Program-made: the position numbers and the translations under genes
Part shown: piece by piece, positions 1 through 7,876 of the stretch
Layout: every line of letters begins with the position of its first letter
Numbering within the stretch: position 1 is the first letter of the stretch
Notes under the pieces: model-generated
Seen by the model: the letters and a program-made list of their open reading frames with translations, nothing else
The model's database searches: none
What the model was told of the DNA's origin: nothing
Assembly (NCBI GenBank): GCA_002430605.1
Contig: DJBY01000105.1
Coordinates: 607-19,178, forward strand
DNA from: Opitutia bacterium UBA5964
Lineage (GTDB): Bacteria; Verrucomicrobiota; Verrucomicrobiia; Opitutales; Coraliomargaritaceae
DNA: 18,572 bases
Direction of reading: 5' to 3'

Positions 1-1095
1 TGGTAGCGTTTCCCCCGAAGCCTTCACCGAAGCGGGAAAAACCATTCGGATGAAATTGTCAGTAAACACAAAGGCATCTTCGGAATAATCGCGCAGTATC
101 CGCGGCACTCCCGATCCGAGATGTTCGACCATTTCCAAATCGCGAAAAATACGCATTAGCTCTTTATTTCGCGGGACAGAATACCCCTTGAAAAACTCCG
201 CCTGCGATAAGCCAGTTGGAACTCCGCCCGCAGAGGTAATTTCCAGACGATCCGCAAAAAGCTCAAACTTAGGCGGCACCTCATTGGCATAATTATTGTG
301 CACGATGGCGTTGATCACCGCCTCACGTAACGCCACTGGTTGATACAACCGCTGATCGATTCGTTGCTTCGATGTAATCTGCGTCGCCGTGCGATTCTCC
401 AGATCCAGTTTATCCAACACCTGCTTAGTCGCCTTCACTAAACAGCAATTTCCATATTCATTGCTTTCAATCAGATCGACTCGATCCGTGCCTGCGTATT
501 TCGCCACCTTGACCGAATTCCCGCCCTGATCAGATAACAGATACGCAGCATAGTTGTAACGCCCATCCTCCACTTGTAGTTCTAAATTACTGGCAAATTG
601 ATCACCCAAATCGAACCCCGACTCTTCGTAATAAATTTTAAGCTGCCGGAAAGTCAGGTCCTGCCGATGCGAAACGATTCGACCGATCGAATTCCGTGTG
701 CGCCCTGCAAATAACAGCTCGATCATCCGTTCCGTCATGGGCTCCGACGCACTGCCGACTCGAAGAAAACAGCCCTTCGGGCTCATGCCCTGTTTACGAA
801 TGTAATACGGCTTCTCTGAACCGCTGGCGATGATTACCTTGATACGACTCAAGCCGTCCACTTCCTCCAAAATCACATCAAACAACCCAAGCACTGATGG
901 CTGAATGTTATTCTTCAAGCGCTCTTTAATCTTCAGTTGATCCCCATCCGGGTCTGAAAGCCCTACAGTCTGGCCATTATCATCCACGCCAAGATACAGG
1001 TGCCCGCCATCTTGATAATTGAGAAAAGCAACCACCTCCTTCTCCAACGAACCAGAGAGCTTCGATTTGTATTCGATGTGGTTACTTTCGGTCAT
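1..1095 (-). CDS. AlbA_2 (Schlafen-type) / HATPase_c_4 ATP-binding protein, 3' end cut by window edge
   Basis: The frame is open from an ATG at 1095 to the left edge, giving 365 codons without a stop, so the C-terminus is missing. The N-terminus (about residues 6-120) matches the AlbA_2 / Schlafen AlbA fold: an E-Y-K start, then VVAFLNYQDGGHLYLGV at 21-37 and D-D-N-G just after, the usual 'AF.N..GG.l.iGV.d.G' signature. Residues about 251-350 match the HATPase_c_4 module, with PVALREAVINAIVHNNYA at 253-270 and a glycine motif near 327-330 (GSGV). Proteins of this architecture are usually called putative transcriptional regulators or ATP-binding proteins; the substrate is generally unknown. 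It begins 11 bp after the pheA stop and is probably the last gene or a late gene of the scpB-pheA transcript. An AGG lies about 13 nt before the ATG. The family assignment is firm; the function is not known. Confidence 0.85.
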   Translation of the reverse strand, partial: MTESNHIEYKSKLSGSLEKEVVAFLNYQDGGHLYLGVDDNGQTVGLSDPDGDQLKIKERLKNNIQPSVLGLFDVILEEVDGLSRIKVIIASGSEKPYYIRKQGMSPKGCFLRVGSASEPMTERMIELLFAGRTRNSIGRIVSHRQDLTFRQLKIYYEESGFDLGDQFASNLELQVEDGRYNYAAYLLSDQGGNSVKVAKYAGTDRVDLIESNEYGNCCLVKATKQVLDKLDLENRTATQITSKQRIDQRLYQPVALREAVINAIVHNNYANEVPPKFELFADRLEITSAGGVPTGLSQAEFFKGYSVPRNKELMRIFRDLEMVEHLGSGVPRILRDYSEDAFVFTDNFIRMVFPASVKASGETLP

Positions 1096-1106
1096 TAAAA
1101 ACCAAC

Positions 1107-2399
1107 CTACCCGCGCTTATCGTTGGGATAACTCCCCAGCCACTTCACGAAGGAGCAGTGCTCCTCGAGTTCGGCGATCGCGTCCTGCACGTGCGGTTCG
1201 TCGTAGTGGCCGATGAAATCGATAAAGAATAGATACGCCCAGGCCTGCTTACGGGTGGGGCGTGATTCAATCTTGCTGAGATTGATTCCGCGTGAGCCAA
1301 AGGGGCGCAGTGTTTTTTCTAAGGCACCGGGTTCGTCTTTGAGCGAAATGACCAAACTGGTTTTGTCGCGGCCATCGCCGAGCGGTTTGGCGCGAGTTTT
1401 GCCGATCACGAGGAAACGAGTCACGTTGTCGTCGCGATCCTGAATACTGCGCGCTTGAATGGGCACCTCGTAGCGTTGAGCGGAGAGTTCACTGGCGACG
1501 GCGGCGACGGTTGCAGTGTCCTTTGCGGTGCGCACAGCTTCGGCGGTGCTGACGACGTCGGTCAACGTGGCATTTGGAACATTGGTGCGGAGCCATTCGC
1601 GGCATTGGCCGAGGGCTTGATCCTTGGAGCGCACTTCCTTGATCTGATCGAGTGGCGATTGCGAAATCAGGCAATGCTCAATCGGCAGATAGACTTGCGA
1701 GCAGATGTGTAGATCGGACTCGACGAGCATATCCATCGAGTGAAAGACCGCGCCTTCGGTTGAGTTTTCAATCGGCACCACGCCGTAATCGGCGCTGCCG
1801 CTTTCGACCTCCGCAAAGACATCGGGGATCGTTTTGATCGCTCGATAGTCGAGGCTGACGCCGAAATTACGAATTGCGGCCTGATGCGTATAAGTCGCTT
1901 CCGGCCCGAGATAGCCGATGATCAGCTTCTTCTCCAGCGCGATGGAGCCAGAGATCACTTCGCGGTAAACAGATTGCAAGGTGCGATTATTGATCGGCCC
2001 AGGATTAAGCCTCGCGACTTTAGCCATGACCTGGGCTTCGCGGGTCGGGTCGTAATAGTCGGCGCCGTTGGCGTGTTTGATTTTACCAATCTCGCCGGCG
2101 TGCTGCACGCGTTGATTGAGCTGTTGCACGATATTAAGATCAAGCGCATCGACCATGGCAGGATCCGTCGCCTGCGCATCGGGTGCGAGCCCCGCCAGCA
2201 TCATCGCACGATAGATCGCCTGTAAAGTCGCATCCGAAAGCGGACCTTGATTGAACGCCGCCACTTTTTCCAGCACCTGCGCTTCGTTTAAACCGCCATC
2301 CTGTCGCACGCGTTGGTTGAGCAGTTGCACCACTTGTCTATCAATCGCGTCGATCGCGTCACGGTTGCGCTGTAGCTTGGTATTAATATCTTCAGGCAT
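1107..2399 (-). CDS. pheA: Bifunctional chorismate mutase / prephenate dehydratase with a duplicated chorismate mutase segment
   Basis: The P-protein converts chorismate to prephenate and then to phenylpyruvate in phenylalanine synthesis (cytoplasm). Domains in order: a degenerate chorismate-mutase-like copy (8-71), a more complete copy (81-156), prephenate dehydratase (160-333; GYLGPEATYTHQAA start, ENSTEGAV at 211-218, TRF at 327-329) and an ACT domain (346-425; GALE 358-361 and ESRP 378-381, the phenylalanine-sensing motifs). At 430 residues it is about 65-75 longer than ordinary P-proteins because of the extra copy. Copy 2 has R97, K108, D117, R120 and E121, matching E. coli R28, K39, D48, R51 and E52, but P80 where R11 should be; copy 1 has R13 there and lacks the lysine and second arginine. 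The start overlaps the scpB stop by 8 bp, and a GAAGAGGA sequence lies just upstream. A later ATG (codon 82) would remove copy 1. Feedback inhibition by phenylalanine through the ACT domain is expected from the family. Confidence 0.95.
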   Translation of the reverse strand: MPEDINTKLQRNRDAIDAIDRQVVQLLNQRVRQDGGLNEAQVLEKVAAFNQGPLSDATLQAIYRAMMLAGLAPDAQATDPAMVDALDLNIVQQLNQRVQHAGEIGKIKHANGADYYDPTREAQVMAKVARLNPGPINNRTLQSVYREVISGSIALEKKLIIGYLGPEATYTHQAAIRNFGVSLDYRAIKTIPDVFAEVESGSADYGVVPIENSTEGAVFHSMDMLVESDLHICSQVYLPIEHCLISQSPLDQIKEVRSKDQALGQCREWLRTNVPNATLTDVVSTAEAVRTAKDTATVAAVASELSAQRYEVPIQARSIQDRDDNVTRFLVIGKTRAKPLGDGRDKTSLVISLKDEPGALEKTLRPFGSRGINLSKIESRPTRKQAWAYLFFIDFIGHYDEPHVQDAIAELEEHCSFVKWLGSYPNDKRG

Positions 2400-3192
2400 C
2401 TAGTGCATCCTCTTCTGCGGCTGATTCTGGAGCAGCATCGCTCTCGGCATTCTCATTTTGCCAATCAACTTCGACAAATGTCTCATCCAACGGCAGTTCG
2501 TCTGACTTTCGCTCTTTGGCGAGTCCCATATCCTCATCGGTAATCTCTTCTTCGGGCTCTTCGCTGCGGCGCATCCAATCGTCAATCTGATGATTACTCA
2601 GTACGTCCGAAGCGGGCAACTCGTCGAGCTCCTTGATGCCGGTGAACTCTAAAAATTTCTCTGTGGTGCCGTATTGAATCGGGCGTCCCGGCAATTCAGC
2701 GCGACCCGTGACATGCACCAGCTCCAGCTCGATCAAGCGGTTCAGCGGGCCATCGACCGACACCCCGCGAATCGCCTCCATCTCGGCCCGCGTGACGGGC
2801 TGACGGTAGGCGACGATTGACATGGTCTCGAGCGCGGCAGGACTGAGCTTCATGGGGCGCGGCTCGCCACGCAGCAAACGCACGAATTCAGCAAACTGCG
2901 GCGCGGTGACGATTTGGAAACCATTCGGCCCTTCGATCAGGCGATACGCCTTATCTTCGACCTCGGCGGCGTCCATCAATTTGGAGAGCGCCTCTTGGAT
3001 TTGCATAAGCGTGACGCAGGCCGGAATGGGCTCAGCAACCTCTTCGGCCTCTCCTGCGAGCTTTTCAGCCTCGGCGGCTTCCTCTAATTCGGAGTGGTAG
3101 CGCGCAAAAATCTTCATCAAATCCTTCAAGCGAATTGGCTCCGCAGTCGAGAGTAGCAGCGCTTCGAGCGTCTTTTTGAGATCAAATTCCAT
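2392..3192 (-). CDS. scpB: Segregation and condensation protein B
   Basis: ScpB is the kleisin-associated subunit of the bacterial SMC-ScpAB condensin complex that compacts and separates chromosomes. The second winged-helix domain is the clearest signature: LSPAALETMSIVAYRQPVTR at 116-135, then GPLNRLIELELV and GRPIQYGTTEKFLEFTGI ending near 186. The first winged helix (1-88) is interrupted by a Glu/Ala-rich insert at about 34-54. Residues about 208-266 form a very acidic tail with no recognisable fold. Total length is 266 residues; many ScpB proteins are shorter, around 180-210. It is the first gene of a minus-strand operon with pheA, whose start overlaps its stop; scpA is not in the window. 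It is transcribed divergently from ilvD across a 144-bp gap. No Shine-Dalgarno sequence is visible before the ATG. Confidence 0.95.
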   Translation of the reverse strand: MEFDLKKTLEALLLSTAEPIRLKDLMKIFARYHSELEEAAEAEKLAGEAEEVAEPIPACVTLMQIQEALSKLMDAAEVEDKAYRLIEGPNGFQIVTAPQFAEFVRLLRGEPRPMKLSPAALETMSIVAYRQPVTRAEMEAIRGVSVDGPLNRLIELELVHVTGRAELPGRPIQYGTTEKFLEFTGIKELDELPASDVLSNHQIDDWMRRSEEPEEEITDEDMGLAKERKSDELPLDETFVEVDWQNENAESDAAPESAAEEDALDA

Positions 3193-3336
3193 AGTAATAA
3201 AAGCGAGTGAAATGGAGAATTAAGGTCTTGAAGAGTAAAAAGGGGATTGTCGAGGTTCCCGCTATTCATTGATATCTCGGCATTTCTGCAACGAGAATCC
3301 TATTTTCCAACTATTTAATTCATCTCATTTTTTATC
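3193..3336. promoter_or_regulatory. Divergent intergenic region between scpB and ilvD
   Basis: This 144-bp gap must hold the promoters of both the scpB-pheA operon (minus) and ilvD (plus). It is AT-rich, especially in the last 40 bases before ilvD. I could not place convincing -35/-10 pairs, and I saw no leader peptide rich in Ile, Leu or Val that would suggest attenuation of ilvD. A weak 5-bp inverted repeat (TCTCG at 3275, CGAGA at 3292) is the only symmetry seen. Confidence 0.4.
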
Positions 3337-5049
3337 ATGGCTAGCAAAAACACACGTCCATACTCCTCAATCGTCGTCGATGGCGACGACCGCGCCCCTG
3401 CCCGCTCGATGCTTCGTGCGGTCGGCTTCGAAGATGCTGATTTCAAAAAGCCACAAATCGGCGTGGTCGGCTCTCCGAGTGATATGACTCCCTGCAATAT
3501 GCATTTGGGCGACCTCGCAACACATGCCACCATCGGCATCAACAATGCCGGTGGCAAGGCGGTGAACTTCAGTACTATCACCGTTTCCGACGGCATCAGT
3601 ATGGGCACCAAAGGAATGCGCTACAGCCTCGTCTCGCGTGATGTGATTGCCGACTCGATCGAAACCGTGGTCGCGGCAGAAGGTTTTGATGGTCTCGTCG
3701 CTATCGGTGGCTGCGATAAGAACATGCCCGGTTGCATGATCGCGCTCGCCCGCCTCAACCGCCCAGCTGTGTTTGTTTACGGTGGCACCATTCTCCCCGG
3801 CTTGATGCCTCACGACGAGGAAGAGCGTAACCCGATGGACATCGTCTCCGTTTTTGAAGCAGTCGGCAAGCATGCCAAAGGCGAACTGACCGATGAAGAG
3901 CTCAAAGAAGTCGAAAAATATGCGATCCCAGGTGCCGGATCTTGTGGCGGCATGTATACTGCCAATACCATGGCCAGCGCGATCGAAGCACTCGGCATGA
4001 GCCTCCCAGGCAGCAGTGCTCAAGTAGCGATCGGCGAACCCAAGCGTAAAGACTGCGAAAATGCCGGTGCAGCCGTACTCAAACTCCTTGAGCTCGACCT
4101 CAAGCCACGCGACATCATGACGCGTAAGGCCTTTGAAAATGCGATCACCACCTGCCTCGCGCTCGGCGGTTCGACCAACTTGATCCTGCACCTCCTCGCC
4201 ATCGCACACTCCGCCGATGTCCCACTCAGCATCGACGATTTTAAGGAAATTGGCGAGCGCATCCCGCTCCTCGCCGACCTGAAGCCATTCGGCAAATACA
4301 ACATGAGTCACCTCATCCGTATCGGCGGCATTCGCCCAATGATGAAGATGCTACTCGATCGCGGCCTCCTGCACGGCGACTGCCTCACGGTAACTGGCGA
4401 AACGATGGCCGATTCGCTTAAAGACGAACAACCCTACGCATCGTATCCAGACAAACAGGACATCATCCGCCCATGGGATCAGCCAATCAAGGAGTCCACT
4501 CACCTACGAATTCTGCGCGGCAATCTCGCGCCCGACGGTGCTGTTGGTAAAATTACCGGCAAAGAAGGCCTCTATTTTAAAGGCACCGCCAAGGTGTTCG
4601 AAGGCGAAGAAAGTGCACTGGTCGGCATTCTTCGCGGCGATGTGGTCGCTGGCGACGTGGTTGTCATTCGTAACGAAGGGCCAGTCGGCGGCCCTGGCAT
4701 GCGCGAAATGCTCTCACCCACCAGCGCCGTTGCTGGGCGCGGCCTAATTAAAGAAGTCGCGCTCATCACCGATGGTCGCTTCTCCGGCGGCAGTCACGGA
4801 TTCGACGTCGGCCACATCACGCCCGAAGCAGCCAAGGGCGGCCCGATCGGCATCGTCAATAGCGGCGACCAAATCGAAATCGACGCGATCAAAAACACCA
4901 TCTCCCTGCTGATCGACGACGCCGAATACGATGCTCGCATGGCTGCCTTCAAGCCAACTGGTGCAGGCTCTAAACGCGGAGTGCTCGGTAAATACGCCGC
5001 CACCGTCGCGACCGCCTCAGAAGGTGCCGTCACTGATAAAAATTTGTAA
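3337..5049 (+). CDS. ilvD: Dihydroxy-acid dehydratase
   Basis: IlvD removes water from 2,3-dihydroxy-isovalerate and 2,3-dihydroxy-3-methylvalerate to give the 2-keto acids for valine and isoleucine, and supplies the leucine branch. The 570-residue length is normal for the family. Three cysteines sit in the expected cluster motifs: C53 in TPCNMHL, C126 in GGCDKNMPGC and C203 in GSCGGMYTANTM. This three-cysteine pattern is the one known to hold a [2Fe-2S] cluster rather than [4Fe-4S], and K128 in DKN matches the carbamylated lysine that binds magnesium. The C-terminal DGRFSGGSHGFDVGH motif is also intact. The first ATG (3337) leads straight into the conserved N-terminus; the leader before it is T-rich and has no Shine-Dalgarno sequence. 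It is probably transcribed alone, as no other ilv or leu gene is nearby. Confidence 0.97.
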   Translation: MASKNTRPYSSIVVDGDDRAPARSMLRAVGFEDADFKKPQIGVVGSPSDMTPCNMHLGDLATHATIGINNAGGKAVNFSTITVSDGISMGTKGMRYSLVSRDVIADSIETVVAAEGFDGLVAIGGCDKNMPGCMIALARLNRPAVFVYGGTILPGLMPHDEEERNPMDIVSVFEAVGKHAKGELTDEELKEVEKYAIPGAGSCGGMYTANTMASAIEALGMSLPGSSAQVAIGEPKRKDCENAGAAVLKLLELDLKPRDIMTRKAFENAITTCLALGGSTNLILHLLAIAHSADVPLSIDDFKEIGERIPLLADLKPFGKYNMSHLIRIGGIRPMMKMLLDRGLLHGDCLTVTGETMADSLKDEQPYASYPDKQDIIRPWDQPIKESTHLRILRGNLAPDGAVGKITGKEGLYFKGTAKVFEGEESALVGILRGDVVAGDVVVIRNEGPVGGPGMREMLSPTSAVAGRGLIKEVALITDGRFSGGSHGFDVGHITPEAAKGGPIGIVNSGDQIEIDAIKNTISLLIDDAEYDARMAAFKPTGAGSKRGVLGKYAATVATASEGAVTDKNL

Positions 5050-5062
5050 TGGCTTCGCCATC

Positions 5063-5122
5063 CAGTGCTTCAGTTTCCAGTTTTTCAGTTGTCAGTTGAA
5101 CCGAGAACCAGACAACTGAAAA
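5063..5122. repeat. CAGTTNN heptamer run ending in a 12-bp inverted repeat
   Basis: In the ilvD-pgi gap, the unit CAGTTNN recurs with 7-8 base spacing: CAGTGCT 5063, CAGTTTC 5071, CAGTTTT 5078, CAGTTGT 5086, CAGTTGA 5093. The stretch also makes a perfect 12-bp inverted repeat, TTTTCAGTTGTC at 5082-5093 and GACAACTGAAAA at 5111-5122, with a 17-base loop. There is no T-run after the hairpin, so it is not a standard intrinsic terminator, though it could slow transcription between the two genes or protect the ilvD 3' end. Confidence 0.6.
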
Positions 5123-5158
5123 CCAGCTAACTCTTAATAATTAACTTACGCACACATC

Positions 5159-6733
5159 ATGTCTTGGGAACGATTCAAACAACACTATCTTAATCTTAAC
5201 GAGCTCGACTTCGCGATCGACATTAGCCGCATCGACTTCGGCGACACTTTCCTATCGGAAATGGAGCCACGCATGCAGGCCGCATTCACCGCAATGCAAG
5301 AGCTTGAAGCGGGTGCGATCTCGAATCCAGACGAAGGCCGCATGGTTGGACACTACTGGTTGCGTCATGCCGCCCTGGCACCCAACGCTGAGATCGGCGC
5401 TGAGATCGAAGCCTGCCTCGGCAAAATCAAGCTGATTGCCTCTGATGTACATAACGGTGTGCTAAAAGGTGCCAACGGCGCGTTCAAAAACCTCCTCGTG
5501 ATCGGCATCGGCGGCTCGGCACTCGGCCCGCAATTCGTAGCGGACGCTCTCGGTGGCCCGAAGACGGATAAGATCAAGCTGTTCTTTTTCGACAACACTG
5601 ACCCCAATGGTCTCGACCGCACACTCGACGCGCTCGACGGCCAACTCGGTGAAACACTCGCAGTGGTCATCTCCAAGTCTGGTGGCACGCCCGAGACACG
5701 CAACGGCATGCTCGAAGCCGAGACAGCCTATCGGGTAGCCGGCCTCAGCTTTGCCGACCACGCCATCGCCATCACTGGCGAAGGCAGCAAATTACACAAA
5801 ATCTCGAAGGAAAACAACTGGCTCGACTTCCTCCCGATGTGGGACTGGGTCGGTGGCCGCACCTCCGAACTCGCAGCTGTGGGCCTCTTCCCTGCTGCCA
5901 TCCAAGGCCTCGATATCGACCGTATGCTCGCTGGCGCGAAAGCGATGGACATCGCCACACGTTCGACCGACACCACTAAAAACCCAGCAGCCCTACTCGC
6001 GCTGATGTGGTATTTCGCGACGGACGGCAAGGGTGCGAAGGATATGGTCGTCCTCCCTTATAAGGATCGCCTCATGCTTTTTTCCAAATACCTACAGCAA
6101 CTGGTGATGGAGTCGCTCGGTAAAGAGAAAGATCTCGATGGCAAGATCGTGCACCAAGGCATCGCTGTTTATGGCAACAAGGGTTCCACTGACCAACACG
6201 CTTACGTGCAGCAGCTCCGCGAAGGTGTGCACAACTTCTTCGCCACCTTCATCGAAGTGCTCAAGGATCGCGACGGCGACTCGATCGAAGTCGAACCCGG
6301 CTTCACCAGCGGCGACTTCCTACAGGGCTTCTTCCTCGGCACCCGCGATGCACTCTATGACAATGGTCGCCAATCGATCACCATCACCATCACAGAGGTC
6401 ACACCCGAAGCAGTCGGCCAGCTCATCGCGCTGTTCGAACGCGCCGTCGGCCTCTACGCGAGCCTCGTCAACATCAACGCCTACCACCAACCAGGTGTTG
6501 AAGCGGGCAAGGCAGCCGCAGCCACGGTCTTGGAAATAGAGCAAAAAATCGTCGCTGAGATCAACGCCAACGGCAGCAACGCTCAAACCGCAGATGCGAT
6601 CGCTGCTAAGTTGGGTCTTGAACCACAAAGCGAATTGATTTTTAAGTTGCTGCTTCGATTGGCAGCGAACCACCGTGGCATCAGCGCAAACACCAAAAAC
6701 CCGATTCACGAAACAGAATTTTTCGCAGCGTAG
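5159..6733 (+). CDS. pgi: Glucose-6-phosphate isomerase
   Basis: Pgi interconverts glucose 6-phosphate and fructose 6-phosphate in glycolysis and gluconeogenesis. The two sugar-isomerase (SIS) halves are both present: IGIGGSALG at 115-123 and SKSGGTPET at 172-180 form the phosphate site, and GGRTSE at 232-237 carries the conserved arginine R234. The catalytic residues are visible as E318 (VMESLGKEKDLDG), H347 (GSTDQHAYVQQLREG) and K451 (QPGVEAGK). At 524 residues the protein resembles the medium-length form seen in cyanobacteria (YKDRLMLFSKYLQQLVMESL) rather than the E. coli form of about 549. Residues after about 465 form a short extra helical tail. It follows ilvD by 109 bp and precedes a coiled-coil gene by 35 bp, with which it may be cotranscribed. 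No Shine-Dalgarno sequence is seen. Confidence 0.97.
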   Translation: MSWERFKQHYLNLNELDFAIDISRIDFGDTFLSEMEPRMQAAFTAMQELEAGAISNPDEGRMVGHYWLRHAALAPNAEIGAEIEACLGKIKLIASDVHNGVLKGANGAFKNLLVIGIGGSALGPQFVADALGGPKTDKIKLFFFDNTDPNGLDRTLDALDGQLGETLAVVISKSGGTPETRNGMLEAETAYRVAGLSFADHAIAITGEGSKLHKISKENNWLDFLPMWDWVGGRTSELAAVGLFPAAIQGLDIDRMLAGAKAMDIATRSTDTTKNPAALLALMWYFATDGKGAKDMVVLPYKDRLMLFSKYLQQLVMESLGKEKDLDGKIVHQGIAVYGNKGSTDQHAYVQQLREGVHNFFATFIEVLKDRDGDSIEVEPGFTSGDFLQGFFLGTRDALYDNGRQSITITITEVTPEAVGQLIALFERAVGLYASLVNINAYHQPGVEAGKAAAATVLEIEQKIVAEINANGSNAQTADAIAAKLGLEPQSELIFKLLLRLAANHRGISANTKNPIHETEFFAA

Positions 6734-6768
6734 CCCGCCTACATCGAGAATACCCCCAAATACCACAA

Positions 6769-7602
6769 ATGAAAAATCTATCACTTATTCTTCGAATTGT
6801 AGCGATTCTCGCGTCAGCCGCAGCAGTTGCTTTGTTCTTCACCTCCAAGGGGAAACTTGCTGAAAAGCAAACGTCCCTGGAACAAGCACAAGCAGTGACT
6901 CAAGCGACTCAAAGCGAGTTGGAAACTGCGAATAGCAAGATCACCTCTCTTGGCACGCAGCTCTCGACCGAGCGAAAATCACTCGCCGACACCAAAGGTA
7001 AACTCGAGTCGATCCGCTCCGAGATGTATACTGCCAAGCAGGAAGTCACCCGCACGCAACAGCAACTCAAAGAGACGAAAAACACAGTCTCTGAGTTGGA
7101 AAATACCGCAACTCGCCTACGTATCGATCTGGTCAAAACCGAAGAGAGCTTAGCCTCAGCCAGCAAAGAAGCAGAGCTCGCTCAGCTCAATGAGCGCATC
7201 GAAGAACTTATTAAATCCAACGACACGCTCAAGCAAGACTTGCTGGCGACCGAAGGACTCAAACAGAGCGCTAGCACAACCCGCAGACCTGCGAGCACCG
7301 CAATCGCGAGCGGCTACCAGAGCGGCTTCACGCCAAGCAGCGCAGCAGCCGTGCAGCCGGCATCCATCGGCGCCGCAACAACAATCGCCTCGATCAGCAC
7401 ATCTGACGGCATCATTATTCTCGATGATTCTCCAGAGCTCGGCCTGTCGGTCGGTTCGGAGATCACATTGATTCAAGACTTAAAAGCACTGGGTAAAATC
7501 CGAATCACCCAAGTTACCGGGCAGCTCGCAGTGGCCAACATCCTACCAGGCACACAGCTTCGCGGACTTTCCAAAGGCGATACCGTCAAGGTAATGCACT
7601 AA
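6769..7602 (+). CDS. Membrane-anchored coiled-coil protein with C-terminal beta-rich domain
   Basis: I do not recognise a named family. What can be seen: a single N-terminal membrane segment at about 5-24 (LSLILRIVAILASAAAVALF), a long Gln/Glu/Lys/Leu-rich coiled coil at about 28-165, a Ser/Ala/Thr linker at 166-205, and a compact C-terminal domain at 206-277 with alternating hydrophobic residues (GIIILDD, GSEITLIQD, IRITQVTG, QLAVANILPG, GDTVKVM). The last domain looks like a small beta-barrel of the kind found at the end of envelope coiled-coil proteins in Verrucomicrobiota; that comparison is from memory. The topology suggests the coil and C-terminal domain face the periplasm. It lies 35 bp after pgi and 25 bp before a small lipoprotein gene, and the transcript ends at the terminator at 7804. 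The reading frame is well supported; the role is unknown. Confidence 0.85.
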   Translation: MKNLSLILRIVAILASAAAVALFFTSKGKLAEKQTSLEQAQAVTQATQSELETANSKITSLGTQLSTERKSLADTKGKLESIRSEMYTAKQEVTRTQQQLKETKNTVSELENTATRLRIDLVKTEESLASASKEAELAQLNERIEELIKSNDTLKQDLLATEGLKQSASTTRRPASTAIASGYQSGFTPSSAAAVQPASIGAATTIASISTSDGIIILDDSPELGLSVGSEITLIQDLKALGKIRITQVTGQLAVANILPGTQLRGLSKGDTVKVMH

Positions 7603-7627
7603 TCCTCTATCACCTCACTGATACATT

Positions 7628-7774
7628 ATGATCACTCGCCTACTTCTAATCTTAGCACTGTCATGGTGCGCACTCGCCACCAGTGGCTGCTTTGACACTA
7701 ATCCCGACGACCAAGAACTGCCCTGGTCTCGCCCAGCAGACTGGGAAGGTGGCGTCCCGGGATTTGGCGGCTAA
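7628..7774 (+). CDS. Small putative lipoprotein, 48 residues
   Basis: An ATG at 7628 opens a 48-residue frame ending in TAA at 7774. It has a positive n-region (MITR), a hydrophobic core (LLLILALSWCALA) and a lipobox-like end, TSGC, with C21 as the predicted lipidated cysteine. The mature part is only 28 residues: acidic at first (DTNPDDQE), then LPWSRPADWE and a Gly-rich tail. The signal peptide, the tight spacing (25 bp after the coiled-coil gene) and the strong terminator 29 bp after the stop argue for a real gene. I recall short verrucomicrobial lipoproteins with a similar 'PW..P..WE' core, but cannot name a family. The -3 residue is Thr rather than the usual Leu, so lipidation is likely but not certain. 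Confidence 0.7.
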   Translation: MITRLLLILALSWCALATSGCFDTNPDDQELPWSRPADWEGGVPGFGG

Positions 7775-7803
7775 AGCGAACCAAACAATACTCTAAAAGA
7801 ACC

Positions 7804-7838
7804 AGCGCCTTCGTGAAAAACATGAGGGCGCTTTTTTT
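7804..7838 (+). terminator. Intrinsic terminator after the pgi-coiled-coil-lipoprotein genes
   Basis: A 12-bp stem (7804-7815 with 7821-7832, two G-U pairs) closes an AAAAA loop and runs into seven Ts (7832-7838). It is a textbook intrinsic terminator for the genes upstream and separates them from rsmI. Confidence 0.93.
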
Positions 7839-7876
7839 GTGACATTCCCACCAACCTACTTACACTTGCCAACGAT

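Noticed and set aside
3193..3336. An attenuator or leader peptide for ilvD
   Set aside because: No short frame rich in Ile, Leu or Val and no competing hairpins with a T-run were found.
3367..4311. A 314-codon minus-strand frame opposite ilvD
   Set aside because: It lies wholly within ilvD, which is unmistakable. The long antisense frame is a by-product of GC-skewed codon use.
5082..5122. The inverted repeat after ilvD as an intrinsic terminator
   Set aside because: The stem is AT-rich with a 17-base loop and no T-run follows, so it is kept only as a repeat.
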